Assembly: GCF_012931845.1 (NCBI RefSeq)
Contig: NZ_CP051884.1
Location: forward strand, 2,666,001-2,730,000
Length of the DNA: 64,000 bases
Direction of reading: 5' to 3'
Source: Cellulomonas taurus
Lineage (GTDB): Bacteria > Actinomycetota > Actinomycetes > Actinomycetales > Cellulomonadaceae
A program made the position numbers and the translations under genes. Below, piece after piece: positions 1 to 9,916 of this stretch; the stretch's first letter is position 1, and the number at the start of each line of letters is the position of its first letter. The notes beneath the pieces are model-generated. The model ran no database searches. It had not been told where the DNA came from and saw only the letters and a program-made list of their open reading frames with translations.

Positions 1-68
1 ACCTCTCGGCCGCCCTCCCCCGCACCCCGGACGAGGTCGAGCGCTGGATGGCCACTCTGCTGCCCTGA
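1..68 (+). CDS. C-terminal end of an unidentified protein (partial)
   Basis: The window opens inside a reading frame that codes LSAALPRTPDEVERWMATLL and a final P before a TGA at 66-68. The amphipathic, charged tail and the strong terminator just after it support a real gene end. Only 21 residues are visible, so no family can be named. It converges on the stress-protein gene downstream. Confidence 0.5.
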   Translation, partial: LSAALPRTPDEVERWMATLLP

Positions 69-111
69 CCCCGCTGAACCCCTGAGCACCGCGGACGCCG
101 CCCGCGGACAC

Positions 112-145
112 ACGAACGCCCCCGTCGGATGACGGGGGCGTTCGT
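112..145. terminator. Bidirectional intrinsic terminator
   Basis: A perfect 15-bp stem (112-126 with 131-145) around a 4-nt loop lies between the partial gene on the left and the convergent stress-protein gene. It is GC-rich with no clear T tract, as is common in actinobacteria, and could serve both strands. Confidence 0.8.
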
Positions 146-151
146 GGCGTC

Positions 152-1000
152 TCAGCGCTGCTGCTGCTCCGGGTCCTGAGGCGGCTGGGCCGAGGACTCC
201 TGCGGCGGCGGCGCGTACTGGCCGTACTGGGGTGCGGGCCGGTCCGCCGGGGCGGCGGGCTCGGTCGGCGTGCCGGGCTGCGCGGCCGGAGCAGCAGGCT
301 GGGTCGAGGTGCCCGGCTGCGCGGCCGGAGCGGCGGCGTTCGGGTCGGCGTACTGCCCGTAGCGCGGCTGCTGTCCCGGCTGGGCCGCCGGGTTCGGGTC
401 GGCGTACTGGCCGTAGCGGGGTTGCTCACCCGGCTGGACGGGAGCGCCCTGGCCCGCCGCTTGGCCGTAGCGCGGGGCGCCCGTCGGCTGGGCCGGAGCG
501 CTCGGGGTCGCAGAGCCCTGACGCACGGCACCCACCTCGCGCAACAGGTTCCGCGCCTCGTGCGCCTTCTCCACCGCGCACAGCACCGCGTACTGGCTGG
601 CCACGATCTGGCTCTGCGAGGTGAAGTCACGCTTGCCGCCGGTGATCGCGTAGCTGACCACGCCGAACAGCAGACCGAAGCCACCACCGACCACCGCCGC
701 GACCAGCAGGATGCCGAGCGAGTTGGAGGTCAGCATGAACAGCAGCCCGATGAAGATGCCGAACCAGACGCCGGACAGGAAGCCCGACAGCGCGACCCGC
801 GGATAGGTGAGTCGCCCGGTCACCCGCTCGACCATCTTCAGCTCGGTGCCGACGATCGTGACGTGCTGGACCGGGAACTGGCGGTCGGACAGGTGGTCGA
901 CCGCGCGCTGCGCCTCCAAGTAAGTGCCGTAGGACGCGACCGTCTCGCCCTGAGGCAGGGTCGGGGTCGCGGGGACGCGGGGACCACCGGTGAACGACAT
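152..1000 (-). CDS. General stress protein 17M-like membrane protein with Pro/Gln/Tyr-rich tail
   Basis: This 282-residue protein starts with a YflT/general-stress-protein-17M-like domain (about residues 20-60, ETVASYGTYLEAQRAVDHL) and then two membrane segments (about 70-90 and 95-120) rich in Gly, Val and Leu. The C-terminal 120 residues are a low-complexity tail with repeats of PRYGQYADPN and poly-Ala/Pro. The family is known for stress induction, but its biochemical role is unclear. Its position next to a MgtE-N/CBS protein, DUF1003 and Mrp matches the Mycobacterium tuberculosis Rv1234-Rv1229c order, where a small membrane stress protein heads the same block. The tail is probably exposed and disordered. 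Confidence 0.8.
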   Translation of the reverse strand: MSFTGGPRVPATPTLPQGETVASYGTYLEAQRAVDHLSDRQFPVQHVTIVGTELKMVERVTGRLTYPRVALSGFLSGVWFGIFIGLLFMLTSNSLGILLVAAVVGGGFGLLFGVVSYAITGGKRDFTSQSQIVASQYAVLCAVEKAHEARNLLREVGAVRQGSATPSAPAQPTGAPRYGQAAGQGAPVQPGEQPRYGQYADPNPAAQPGQQPRYGQYADPNAAAPAAQPGTSTQPAAPAAQPGTPTEPAAPADRPAPQYGQYAPPPQESSAQPPQDPEQQQR

Positions 1001-1114
1001 GCCCTCATCCTCACGCAGCAGCGATGACGCCGCCAGGGATCACGGCCGATCGGCAGCGAACTCCTCGGGTACGTCCAGACTCTTCCCAGGTCAGCGACGA
1101 GGGCGTGGGGCGGC

Positions 1115-1126
1115 TACGCTCACCGC
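1115..1126 (+). promoter_or_regulatory. Putative -10 box for a leaderless transcript
   Basis: TACGCT at 1115-1120 lies 6 nt before the GTG start at 1127, and there is no Shine-Dalgarno sequence. This spacing fits a -10 element whose transcript begins at the start codon. No good -35 is visible. Confidence 0.35.
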
Positions 1127-2422
1127 GTGAGCGGCGCTGGAACTCGTGTCTTTGTCGCGCGCCTGGCGGGGACCCCCGTCTTCGACCCGATCGGTGATCA
1201 GGTCGGCCGGGTGCGCGACGTCGTCGTGCTGCTACGACCGAAGGGCGCTCCCCGCGCCGTCGGCCTGGTGATCGAGGTGCCGGGCAAACGTCGGGTGTTC
1301 GTCCCCTTGACCCGGGTGATCGCCATCGACCCCGGTCAGGTGATCTCGACCGGCCTGGTCAACATGCGCCGGTTCGAGCAGCGTGCGTTCGAGACCCTGG
1401 TGGTCGGCGAGCTCTTCGACCGGACGGTGCCGCTGACCGACGGTTCGGGCACCGCCACCGTCGAGGACGTCGCCATCGAACGGCAGCGCAACGGCGACTA
1501 CCTGGTCACCAAGCTGTTCGTCCGTCGGCACCGGCCTGGACGCGGTGGGCTGCTGCGCCGTCGCGGTGAGCCGGAACTGATCGACATCACGGACGTGGCC
1601 GGGCTGGCCCGCACCACGGAGAACCAGGGCGCCGCCCTCCTGCTCGCGCAGTACGACGAGCTGAAGCCCGCCGACCTCGCCGACGTCATGCACGACATGG
1701 GCACCACCCGCCGGCTGGAGGTCGCCACCGCCCTGGACAACGAGCGACTGGCCGACGTGCTGGAGGAGCTGCCCGAGGACGACCAGGTGGCGATCCTCTC
1801 CGGGCTGGAGCGCACCCGCGCGGCCGACGTGCTGGAGGCGATGCAGCCGGACGACGCCGCCGACCTGCTGGGCGAGCTGCCCGACGACGAGCAGGCCGAG
1901 CTGCTCGGTCTGATGGAGCCGGAGGAGGCCCGGGACGTCCGACGCCTGCTGGCCTACGAGGACAACACCGCGGGCGGCCTGATGACCACCGAGCCGGTGA
2001 TCCTCGGCCCCGAGACCCCGATCGCCGCCGCGCTCGCCCACGTCCGCCGCCGCGACCTGACCCCGGCACTGGCGTCGATGGTCTTCGTCGTACGCCAGCC
2101 GCTGGAGACCCCCACGGGCCGGTTCATCGGCGTCGTGCACCTGCAACGGATGCTGCGCGAACCCCCGCACGAGCCGCTGGGCTCGATCGTGGACACCGAC
2201 ATCGACCCGGTGCCACCGGAGACCCCGCTGCTGGGCGTCACCCGCCGGATGGCGACCTACGACCTGTTGGCCATCCCGGTGATCGACGACGAACGCCGAC
2301 TGCTGGGCGCGGTCAGCGTGGACGACGTCCTGGACCATCTCCTGCCCGAGGACTGGCGGGAGACCGACGAGGAGGTGCAGCCCGAGGCACCGGCGACTGT
2401 GCAGGGAGGTACCCGTGGCTGA
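1127..2422 (+). CDS. MgtE N-terminal and CBS domain protein without a channel domain
   Basis: The 431-residue protein has a PRC-barrel-like N-terminal half (about 1-160), a superhelical MgtE intracellular N domain (about 175-280, repeats such as LEELPEDDQVAILSGL and LGELPDDEQAELLGLMEPEE), and a pair of CBS motifs (about 285-410, starting near the AGGLMTTEPVIL segment). These are the cytoplasmic Mg-sensing parts of MgtE, but the five-helix channel domain is absent. The next gene, a DUF1003 membrane protein, overlaps its end, so the two may work as a pair; this is inference. The GTG start is the first in frame and follows a likely -10 box directly. Ortholog order matches M. tuberculosis Rv1232c. 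Confidence 0.85.
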   Translation: MSGAGTRVFVARLAGTPVFDPIGDQVGRVRDVVVLLRPKGAPRAVGLVIEVPGKRRVFVPLTRVIAIDPGQVISTGLVNMRRFEQRAFETLVVGELFDRTVPLTDGSGTATVEDVAIERQRNGDYLVTKLFVRRHRPGRGGLLRRRGEPELIDITDVAGLARTTENQGAALLLAQYDELKPADLADVMHDMGTTRRLEVATALDNERLADVLEELPEDDQVAILSGLERTRAADVLEAMQPDDAADLLGELPDDEQAELLGLMEPEEARDVRRLLAYEDNTAGGLMTTEPVILGPETPIAAALAHVRRRDLTPALASMVFVVRQPLETPTGRFIGVVHLQRMLREPPHEPLGSIVDTDIDPVPPETPLLGVTRRMATYDLLAIPVIDDERRLLGAVSVDDVLDHLLPEDWRETDEEVQPEAPATVQGGTRG

Positions 2423-2909
2423 GCGTCTCGACACCCCGAAGGCAGCCCGCCGCTCCTTCCTCCCCCGGTTGCAGGAGGACGCCTTCGGCAAGATCAGCGA
2501 GGGCATCGCCCGGTTCATGGGCACCCCGCTCTTCCTGTTCTACCTCACCGTCTTCTGCCTCCTCTGGCTGGCGTGGAACTCCTGGGGACCGGAGAACCTG
2601 CGCTTCGACAGCGCCGCGAACGGCTTCACCGCGCTGACCCTGATGCTCTCCCTGCAGGCGTCCTATTCGGCGCCGCTGATCCTGCTCGCGCAGAACCGGC
2701 AGACCGACCGGGACCGAGTGCAGGCCGAACAGGACCGCCAGCGCGCCGAGCGGAACCTCGCGGACACCGAGTTCCTGGCCCGGGAGATGGCGGCGCTGCG
2801 GATCGCGCTGTCCGAGGTCGCCACCCGCGACTTCGTCCGCTCCGAGATGCGCAACCTGCTGGAGGAGCTGGCCGAGGAGCGCGAGGGCCTGCCGCCCGAC
2901 CAGCGCTGA
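2415..2909 (+). CDS. DUF1003 membrane protein
   Basis: The 164-residue protein has the DUF1003 pattern: a conserved run before the first membrane helix (about 38-56, FLFYLTVFCLLWLAWNSWG), a second helix (about 70-92, with LMLSLQASYSAPLILLAQNR), then a long charged coiled-coil-like tail rich in Arg, Glu and Gln. The function of the family is unknown. Its GTG start overlaps the end of the MgtE-N/CBS gene by 8 bp and has a GGGAGGT ribosome site at 2404-2410, so the two are translationally linked and probably form a membrane-anchored complex. Confidence 0.85.
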   Translation: MAERLDTPKAARRSFLPRLQEDAFGKISEGIARFMGTPLFLFYLTVFCLLWLAWNSWGPENLRFDSAANGFTALTLMLSLQASYSAPLILLAQNRQTDRDRVQAEQDRQRAERNLADTEFLAREMAALRIALSEVATRDFVRSEMRNLLEELAEEREGLPPDQR

Positions 2910-2978
2910 CCCCGCTAGGATCCCCACTCGGCATCTCGCGCGATGGTCGGGCAGATCCACGAAGGGGGAAGCGCGACC

Positions 2979-4073
2979 GTGGCATCCAGTTCGCCGGACC
3001 TGAGGGTCGAGACCCGGACCCGGCTCTATAGCCTGCAGTGGCTGCGGTTCGCCGCCGCCCTGGCCGTGGTCTTCTACCACGCGGCGACCTACGAATCGAT
3101 CCTGCGCGGCAGCTCCTGGGCGCTCGGCTACGTGCCGGGCTGGCTCGGCGCGGTCGGTGTCGCGCTGTTCTTCGCCCTCTCCGGCTTCCTGATGGCCTCC
3201 GCGATGCAGCGGTACGAGGCGCCGCAGTTCCTGCTGCATCGGTTGGTGCGGATCTACCCGCCGTTCTTCGTGGTGGCAGGTCTGGTGATCGTCGCCGGGA
3301 TCTGGTCGCCGCTGAAGCCACCGATCGACGTCTTCGCGCTGTCCCTGCTGCCCTACGGCGGTGCCGCGTACCCGCTCGGCGTGGAGTGGACGCTGGTCTT
3401 CGAGATCGCGTTCTACGTCTTCGTCGCGGTGCTGATCGCGCTGCGGCGGCAGAAGAGCGCCGCCTCGGTGCTGATCGGGTGGCTGGGCCTGATCCTGATC
3501 CACAACGTGCTGCGCCCGGACGACCTGTCACTGAACGTCTTCCCCGCCCACCAGCTGCCCTTCGTCGGCATCACCACGGCCTTCGCCTTCGGCATGCTGC
3601 TGCCGCTGATCGTGAAGAAGGCCCCGCACCCCGTGGTCGCCGGGATCGTCGGCACCGCCCTGTGGCTGTTCGGCTCCTCGCAGGGGACCACCGGCGCACG
3701 CTGGGGTCTGGGCCTGGGCGCCGCCCTCCTGGTGCTGGCGCTCGCGCGCTACGACGGTTGGCGGCCGGTGTTCGGTGACACCCAGGTCGGGCGCCTCGGC
3801 AACCGGCTCGGCAACTACAGCTACATGCTCTACCTCTGTCACCTGCCGGTGATCCGCACCCTGTACGCGCTGCTGCCGGGGGTCGGCGTGGTGCGGATGT
3901 TCGTGCTGACGATCACCGCTGCCGTCCTGGTGAGCATCCCGCTGGGCGAGCTGGACATGTGGATGTACCGACGGTTGAAGAAGCGGGTGGACGCGATGAG
4001 TCCCACGCTGCGCACCGTCCTGGCCTCGGTGTTCGTCGGCCTGTTCGCCCTCGCGACGATCGTGTTCTTCTAG
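2979..4073 (+). CDS. Acyltransferase 3 family membrane protein
   Basis: About ten hydrophobic helices span the protein, with the family's early His motif (FYHAATY near residue 30) and the RLVRIYPPFFVV segment. Acyltransferase-3 proteins O-acylate cell-surface glycans or lipids; the substrate here cannot be read from sequence. I chose GTG 2979 (364 residues) because GAAGGGGGAA at 2961-2970 gives a well-spaced ribosome site. An in-frame ATG at 2943 would simply translate that site. It is not part of the equivalent mycobacterial block, so it looks like a lineage-specific insertion between DUF1003 and mrp. Confidence 0.85.
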   Translation: MASSSPDLRVETRTRLYSLQWLRFAAALAVVFYHAATYESILRGSSWALGYVPGWLGAVGVALFFALSGFLMASAMQRYEAPQFLLHRLVRIYPPFFVVAGLVIVAGIWSPLKPPIDVFALSLLPYGGAAYPLGVEWTLVFEIAFYVFVAVLIALRRQKSAASVLIGWLGLILIHNVLRPDDLSLNVFPAHQLPFVGITTAFAFGMLLPLIVKKAPHPVVAGIVGTALWLFGSSQGTTGARWGLGLGAALLVLALARYDGWRPVFGDTQVGRLGNRLGNYSYMLYLCHLPVIRTLYALLPGVGVVRMFVLTITAAVLVSIPLGELDMWMYRRLKKRVDAMSPTLRTVLASVFVGLFALATIVFF

Positions 4074-4092
4074 ACCGGTCCGCGGCGCGGCC

Positions 4093-4098
4093 TACGAT
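4093..4098 (+). promoter_or_regulatory. Putative -10 box of mrp
   Basis: TACGAT at 4093-4098 is 7 nt before ATG 4106. No ribosome site precedes either candidate ATG (4097 or 4106), which fits a leaderless transcript beginning at 4106. Confidence 0.35.
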
Positions 4099-4105
4099 GG
4101 ACGCC

Positions 4106-5272
4106 ATGACCGCCGCCCTGGACCACCGCGATCCCGAGGCGGTCGCCGCCGCCGTCCGTGCCGCCCTCGAGCACGTGATCGACCCGGAGATCCGCCGCCC
4201 GATCACCGAGCTGGGCATGGTCCGCTCGGTGGACGTCGACACCAGCGCGGACGCCGGGGCGATCGTCACGGTCGGCATCGACCTGACCACCGCCGGCTGC
4301 CCCATGCGCGACACCATCACCAAGGACGTCACGGGTGCCGTGCAGGCGCTGGACGGTGTGCACGAGGTGCGGATGGCGATGGGCGTGATGAGCCCGGAGC
4401 AGCGCGCCCAGCTGACCGAACGCCTGCGCGGCGGCGCGGAGCCGGTGATCCCGTTCACCCAGCCCACCTCGCTGACCAAGGTCTATGCCATCGCCTCCGG
4501 CAAGGGTGGGGTCGGCAAGTCGTCGGTCACCGCCAACCTGGCGGCGGCGCTGGCGTCCGACGGGCTGCGGGTCGGGGTGGTCGACGCCGACATCTACGGC
4601 TTCAGCCTGCCCCGCATGCTCGGTGTCACCCAGCCGCCCACCCGGGTGGACGAGATGCTGCTGCCGCCGATCGCGCACGACGTGAAGGTCATCTCCATCG
4701 GCATGTTCGTCCCGCCGGGCCAACCGGTGGTCTGGCGCGGACCGATGCTGCACCGCGCCCTCCAGCAGTTCCTCTCCGACGTGTTCTGGGGCGACCTGGA
4801 CGTGCTGCTGCTCGATCTGCCCCCCGGCACCGGCGACATCGCGATCTCGGTCGCCCAATTGCTGCCCGGCTCCGAGCTGATCGTGGTCACCACCCCGCAG
4901 ACCGCCGCCGCCGAGGTCGCCGAGCGCGCGGGCTCCATCGCGGCGCAGACCCGCCAGCAGCTGGTCGGCGTGGTGGAGAACATGGCCTGGCTGGAACAGC
5001 AGGACGGCACCCGGTTGGAGCTGTTCGGGTCCGGCGGCGGGCAGCGTGTGGCCGAGAACCTGTCGAAGCTGTCCGGCGCCAACGTCCTGCTGCTGGGGCA
5101 GATCCCGCTGGACATCCAGCTGCGTGAGGCCGGTGACGGCGGGACGCCCGTCGTGCTGTCCGACCCTGACTCCCCGGCGGCGGTCGCGTTGCGCGACGTG
5201 GCACGCACCCTCGCCTCCCGGACGCGAGGCCTCGCCGGCAAGTCGCTGGGCCTCACCCCGATCCGGCACTGA
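4106..5272 (+). CDS. mrp: Mrp/NBP35-type iron-sulfur cluster carrier ATPase
   Basis: An N-terminal MIP18/DUF59 domain (about 10-95, with VIDPEIRRPITELGMV and the TAGCPM motif) precedes a P-loop ATPase domain with the deviant Walker A motif SGKGGVGKSSV (about residue 130-140) and LLLDLPPGTGD. Mrp proteins hold and transfer Fe-S clusters in the cytoplasm. Length (388 residues) is normal for actinobacterial Mrp. The start may also be ATG 4097. In M. tuberculosis the ortholog Rv1229c closes the same gene block. The gene is followed by repeat-rich non-coding DNA. Confidence 0.92.
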   Translation: MTAALDHRDPEAVAAAVRAALEHVIDPEIRRPITELGMVRSVDVDTSADAGAIVTVGIDLTTAGCPMRDTITKDVTGAVQALDGVHEVRMAMGVMSPEQRAQLTERLRGGAEPVIPFTQPTSLTKVYAIASGKGGVGKSSVTANLAAALASDGLRVGVVDADIYGFSLPRMLGVTQPPTRVDEMLLPPIAHDVKVISIGMFVPPGQPVVWRGPMLHRALQQFLSDVFWGDLDVLLLDLPPGTGDIAISVAQLLPGSELIVVTTPQTAAAEVAERAGSIAAQTRQQLVGVVENMAWLEQQDGTRLELFGSGGGQRVAENLSKLSGANVLLLGQIPLDIQLREAGDGGTPVVLSDPDSPAAVALRDVARTLASRTRGLAGKSLGLTPIRH

Positions 5273-5675
5273 CCGCGGCACGCGGCCGGGTCCCGCGCGG
5301 GGCGCTCGGCCCGCATCCCGCGCGCCGCGTCCGGGGTCCCGGGTCTCGCATCCCGGGTCCCGCGTCCGCGCCCTGCGTCCGCGCCCTGCGTCCGCGCCCT
5401 GCGTCCGCGCCCAGCGCCCGGATCCCGCGCACCGCGCACCGCGCCGAGACTACGAATTTTGACGCTCCCAACCCTGCGGCAGCGTCGGTTTCCGTAGTTT
5501 CGGCAGCTCAGCGCGGCTCGGCGCAGCTCAGCGCGGGTCCGGCGCGGGTCGGCGCGGGTCGGCGCGGGTCCGGCGCGGCTCAGTGCGGGTCGGCGCGGGT
5601 CCGGCGCAGCTCAGCGCGGGTCCGGCGCGGGTCGGCGCGGGTCGGATCGGCTCGGCTCGGCGGCTCGCGCAAGGA
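5273..5675. repeat. Non-coding region with tandem GC-rich repeats and an imperfect palindrome
   Basis: No credible gene lies here. Four tandem copies of the 13-mer GCGTCCGCGCCCT cover 5362-5413 (the last copy ends in A). From about 5505 to 5665 there are many copies of a 10-11 bp unit, GCGCGGGTCG or GCGCGGGTCCG. Between them (5444-5503) sits an AT-richer imperfect palindrome. Overlapping reading frames in this stretch are Arg/Pro/Gly low-complexity artefacts. Confidence 0.8.
5444..5503. repeat. Imperfect palindromic element
   Basis: Outer arms CCGAGACTACG (5444-5454) and CGTAGTTTCGG (5493-5503) pair with one G-T wobble; inner arms GACGCT (5461-5466) and AGCGTC (5481-5486) pair perfectly. It is clearly less GC-rich than the repeats on either side. 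It could be a terminator for mrp or a REP-like dispersed element. Confidence 0.5.
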
Positions 5676-5679
5676 GGTG

Positions 5680-5708
5680 TTGGTTTTTGTTCGGTTGTGG
5701 TGGATACT
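5680..5708 (+). promoter_or_regulatory. Putative promoter of the deoR-galT-galK operon
   Basis: TTGGTT (5680-5685) and GATACT (5703-5708) are spaced by 17 bp, and the predicted start of transcription falls on or just before the GTG at 5716. The run is AT-rich compared with its surroundings. Confidence 0.45.
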
Positions 5709-5715
5709 GACATTC

Positions 5716-6495
5716 GTGCTGGCCAGTCAGAGACAGGATCGGATCGTCGCCGAAGTGCGCGATCGCGGGGCGGTGCGGGTCGCCGACCTGGTGGAGCTGT
5801 TGGACGTGTCCGAGATGACCGTCCGCCGCGACATCACCGAACTCGATCGCGCGGGTCTGGTGCGCCGGGTACACGGCGGTGCTGTCGCCCCGGACACGCT
5901 GGCCCGTCCGACCGACGAGCCGGGCTTCCAGGCCAAGACCAGCTGGGCCGCCGCGGAGAAGGAGTCCATCGCGGCCCTGGCGGCCCAGGAGATCGCGCCC
6001 GGGCAGGCCATCGCGCTGTCGGCCGGGACCACGACCCACCTGCTCGCACAGCGGATCGCCGCCGAACCCGAGCTGCGACCGCTCACGGTCGTCACCAACT
6101 CCTTGCCGGTCGCCGAGACACTGCACGGCGTCCCGGCGGTGGACGTGATCCTGACCGGCGGGTCCCGCACCCCCTCGGACGGACTGGTCGGCCCGGTCGC
6201 CGATGCGGCCCTGGCGACATTGCGGGTGGACCGCCTGTTCCTCGGCGTGCACGGCTTCGACGCCAGCGGGCTGATGACCCCGAACCTGGCCGAGGCCGCC
6301 ACCGACCGCGCCCTGCTGCACGCGGCCGCCGCGGTCACCGTGCTCGCCGACCACACCAAATGGGGCGTGGTCGGCCTCGCCCACATCGCCCCCCTGGACG
6401 CGGTGGACACCGTGATCAGCGACGACGCACTGCCCACCGAAGCCAGGACCGCCCTCACCGATGCCGGATGCGTCCTGCGGACCAAGGAGCACTGA
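5716..6495 (+). CDS. DeoR/GlpR-family sugar regulator of the galactose operon
   Basis: This 259-residue protein has an N-terminal winged helix (about 1-58, ASQRQDRIVAEVRDRGAVRV and SEMTVRRDI) and a C-terminal DeoR sensor domain with the phosphosugar-isomerase-like fold (TNSLPVAETL, LTGGSRTPSDGLVGP, LGVHGFD). Such regulators bind a phosphosugar and usually repress their own operon. GTG 5716 gives the usual DeoR N-terminus (MLASQRQ); upstream starts would translate the promoter. It ends one base before galT, so it most likely controls galT and galK. Confidence 0.9.
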   Translation: MLASQRQDRIVAEVRDRGAVRVADLVELLDVSEMTVRRDITELDRAGLVRRVHGGAVAPDTLARPTDEPGFQAKTSWAAAEKESIAALAAQEIAPGQAIALSAGTTTHLLAQRIAAEPELRPLTVVTNSLPVAETLHGVPAVDVILTGGSRTPSDGLVGPVADAALATLRVDRLFLGVHGFDASGLMTPNLAEAATDRALLHAAAAVTVLADHTKWGVVGLAHIAPLDAVDTVISDDALPTEARTALTDAGCVLRTKEH

Positions 6496-6496
6496 G

Positions 6497-7695
<1,199 letters not shown>

Positions 7696-7699
<4 letters not shown>

Positions 7700-8919
7700 C
7701 CACCTGGATCGACGCCTGGCAGCCCGCCGACGGCGCTGACCGCGCGCGGGCCCTGTTCACCGAGCGTTTCGACGCCGAGCCGAACGGCGTGTGGTCGGCG
7801 CCGGGCCGGGTCAACCTGATCGGCGAGCACACCGACTACAACGGCGGTCTCTGCCTGCCGTTCGCCCTGCCGCACCGCACCTACGTCGCCGTGCGCCCGG
7901 TCGACTCGGACCGCATCCGCCTGATCTCCGCCCAGGAGGAGGGCATCCGCGAGGTCGACCTGTCGACCGTCGCCCCCGGCACCGTGCAGGGCTGGCCGTC
8001 CTACGTCGCCGGGGTCGCCTGGGCCCTGCGGCAGGCGGGCCACGCGGTGCGCGGTTTCGACATCGCCGTGGACTCCTGCGTGCCCTACGGCTCCGGACTG
8101 TCGTCGTCGGCGGCGCTGGAGTGCGCGGTCGCCGTCGCTCTGGACGAGCTCTTCGACCTGGGGCTGGCCGCCACCGACCAGGGCCGGACCACCCTGACCG
8201 CGGTCTGCGTCCGGGCCGAGAACGAGATCGCCGGCGCCAACACCGGCGGCATGGACCAGGCGGTGTCCCTGCGCGGCCGGGCCGGTCACGCGCTGGAACT
8301 CGACTGCCTGGACGACTCGGTGCGGCACGTGCCCTTCGACCTCACCGGCCACGACCTCGCCCTGCTGGTGATCGACACCCGCGCCGAGCACTCGCACGCC
8401 GGTGGCGAGTACGCCGCCCGCCGCGCCGAGTGCGAGCAGGCGGCGACGCTGCTCCAGGTCCGGACCCTGCGCGAGATCACCCCGGACGGCCTGGGTGACG
8501 CCCTGGCCGGCCTGGCCCGACTCACCGGTCCCGAGGGTGACGGCTCGGCCGCCGCCGAGGTGCTGGTCCGTCGGGTCCGGCACGTGGTGACCGAGATCGC
8601 CCGGGTGCAGGAGTTCGTGGAGCTGCTGGCGGCCGACCGCGTGGACGAGGTCGGTCCGGCGATGGACGCCTCGCACGCCTCGCTGCGCGACGACTACCAG
8701 GTCTCCTGCCGCGAGCTCGACCTGGCCGTGGACACCGCCCGCGACGCGGGTGCCCTGGGTGCCCGGATGACCGGCGGCGGCTTCGGCGGCTCGGCGATCG
8801 CGCTGGTGCGGACCGGGGACGTCGAGTCGGTGGCCGAGGCGGTGGCGGCCGCGTTCGCCGGGGCTGAACTGCGGGCGCCGACATTCCTGGTCGCCACGCC
8901 GGAGGGCCCGGCCGCCTAG
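7696..8919 (+). CDS. galK: Galactokinase
   Basis: GalK phosphorylates galactose at C1, the first step of the Leloir pathway. All three GHMP-kinase motifs are present: the galactokinase signature GRVNLIGEHTDYNGG (about 36-50), the ATP-binding PYGSGLSSSAALE (about 130-142), and the C-terminal GGGFGG. The length, 407 residues, is typical. The ATG overlaps the galT stop as ATGA, so translation is coupled. UDP-galactose 4-epimerase is not in this window. Confidence 0.96.
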
Positions 8920-9139
8920 GCGGCCTCTAGCAGAAACTAGACGACACCGCAGCGATTCGTCGGCACATGAGTGTCCGCGAGGGCGGATTTAGGTGACACC
9001 GCCGAAGCCTGAGTAGTACAAACCCGTCTTTTCGCGCCGAAATTTGAGTATCCCTGAAGCTTGCCCTGGCGATCCACGCGGTGGCAACCTAACAACACAA
9101 CCTTCCTCAGCCGCAAAGCAGAGGGGATATACACTGATC
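8920..9139. other. Intergenic region upstream of the exported-protein islet
   Basis: GC content falls noticeably from about 8930 onward. I see no gene. TATACA at 9128-9133 could be a -10 element for the first islet gene, and GAGGGGA (9121-9127) could instead act as its ribosome site. No flanking direct repeats are obvious. Confidence 0.4.
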
Positions 9140-9916
9140 ATGCGCGCCAGACTCAGACTGATTGATCGCATCGTTGGGTCAACGATGACCATTGCCTTCA
9201 CTGTCGCCGCCTTAATTGTCTTCGATCCAGCGGCAGGCGAGGCAGTCGCCTACTCCAGCTCAGTATCCATGCGCATTATCTCGTCAGGATGCTCTTCGAG
9301 TACCTGGCGAGGGGCCATCAGCAACTCCTACACAAAGGGATATTGGCCAACATATAAAGCTCAGCAATCATCTGGCTCGGTACGCTACTGCACCACAAAG
9401 CTGCGCGCCGCCGACGCCAATGACGAGGCCGACTACTATGTCCTCGATTCGGTCGCCTCATGGTCGAACTCCGCGCGGAGCAACTTTCATCTCGCAGCTC
9501 CCTGGAGCCAGAAGGTCAGTTCCTCGGTCGCCGCGAGACGTTCGGAGTACAGCGCGACACCCAGTTTTTTCAGAAGCACCGGAACAGTTAACTTCTCGAT
9601 TGGCGCCAGCTTCGCGGGCATCTCGCTATCATCACCCCAGTCGTTCCGGCTTGGCACTCAGGTGACCCGAGCAACAAATACGACGCGCGGCGCGAGCTGG
9701 AAAGGCGCAGATGCGTCAAAGGTCTCCAGCACCGAGTTGATCTATGCGCAAGCTGTAGCAGAGAATACCGTGCCCAAATACACAGTGACCTATTCCCGGC
9801 CCGCGTACTCGTATTCCTGGAGCCGAGTGAAGCAGTGCCGAGCGACGAACTGCTGGACAGGATGGAAGCCCCAGCTCTCCGGGGCCGCACAGAGCCAGAT
9901 CACCCACACGCGATGA
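9140..9916 (+). CDS. Secreted protein of unknown function
   Basis: I do not recognise this 258-residue protein. It has a clear export signal: Arg-rich start (MRARLRLIDR), a hydrophobic core (about 15-32) and a likely cleavage near GEAVA-YSS. The mature part is Ser/Thr/Arg-rich, with four Cys (SGC, RYC, and the pair in KQCRATNCW) and many Tyr and Trp, so it may be a disulfide-bonded beta protein. Codon use is unlike the neighbours: TTA, ATA and AAA codons occur. ATG 9140 is chosen over an upstream in-frame start at 9044 because only it gives a signal peptide at the N-terminus. It overlaps the next gene by ATGA. Confidence 0.7.
   Translation: MRARLRLIDRIVGSTMTIAFTVAALIVFDPAAGEAVAYSSSVSMRIISSGCSSSTWRGAISNSYTKGYWPTYKAQQSSGSVRYCTTKLRAADANDEADYYVLDSVASWSNSARSNFHLAAPWSQKVSSSVAARRSEYSATPSFFRSTGTVNFSIGASFAGISLSSPQSFRLGTQVTRATNTTRGASWKGADASKVSSTELIYAQAVAENTVPKYTVTYSRPAYSYSWSRVKQCRATNCWTGWKPQLSGAAQSQITHTR

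Noticed and set aside
232..1027. Plus-strand open frames opposite the stress-protein gene
   Set aside because: They are Arg/Pro/Ala-rich with no recognisable domain, and the minus-strand frame has a clear family match.
1001..1126. Mg2+ riboswitch upstream of the MgtE-N/CBS gene
   Set aside because: The gap shows no M-box-like conserved blocks, and the -10 box next to the GTG leaves no room for a leader.
5362..5413. Possible CRISPR array
   Set aside because: The repeats are 13 bp, head to tail without spacers, and there are no cas genes.
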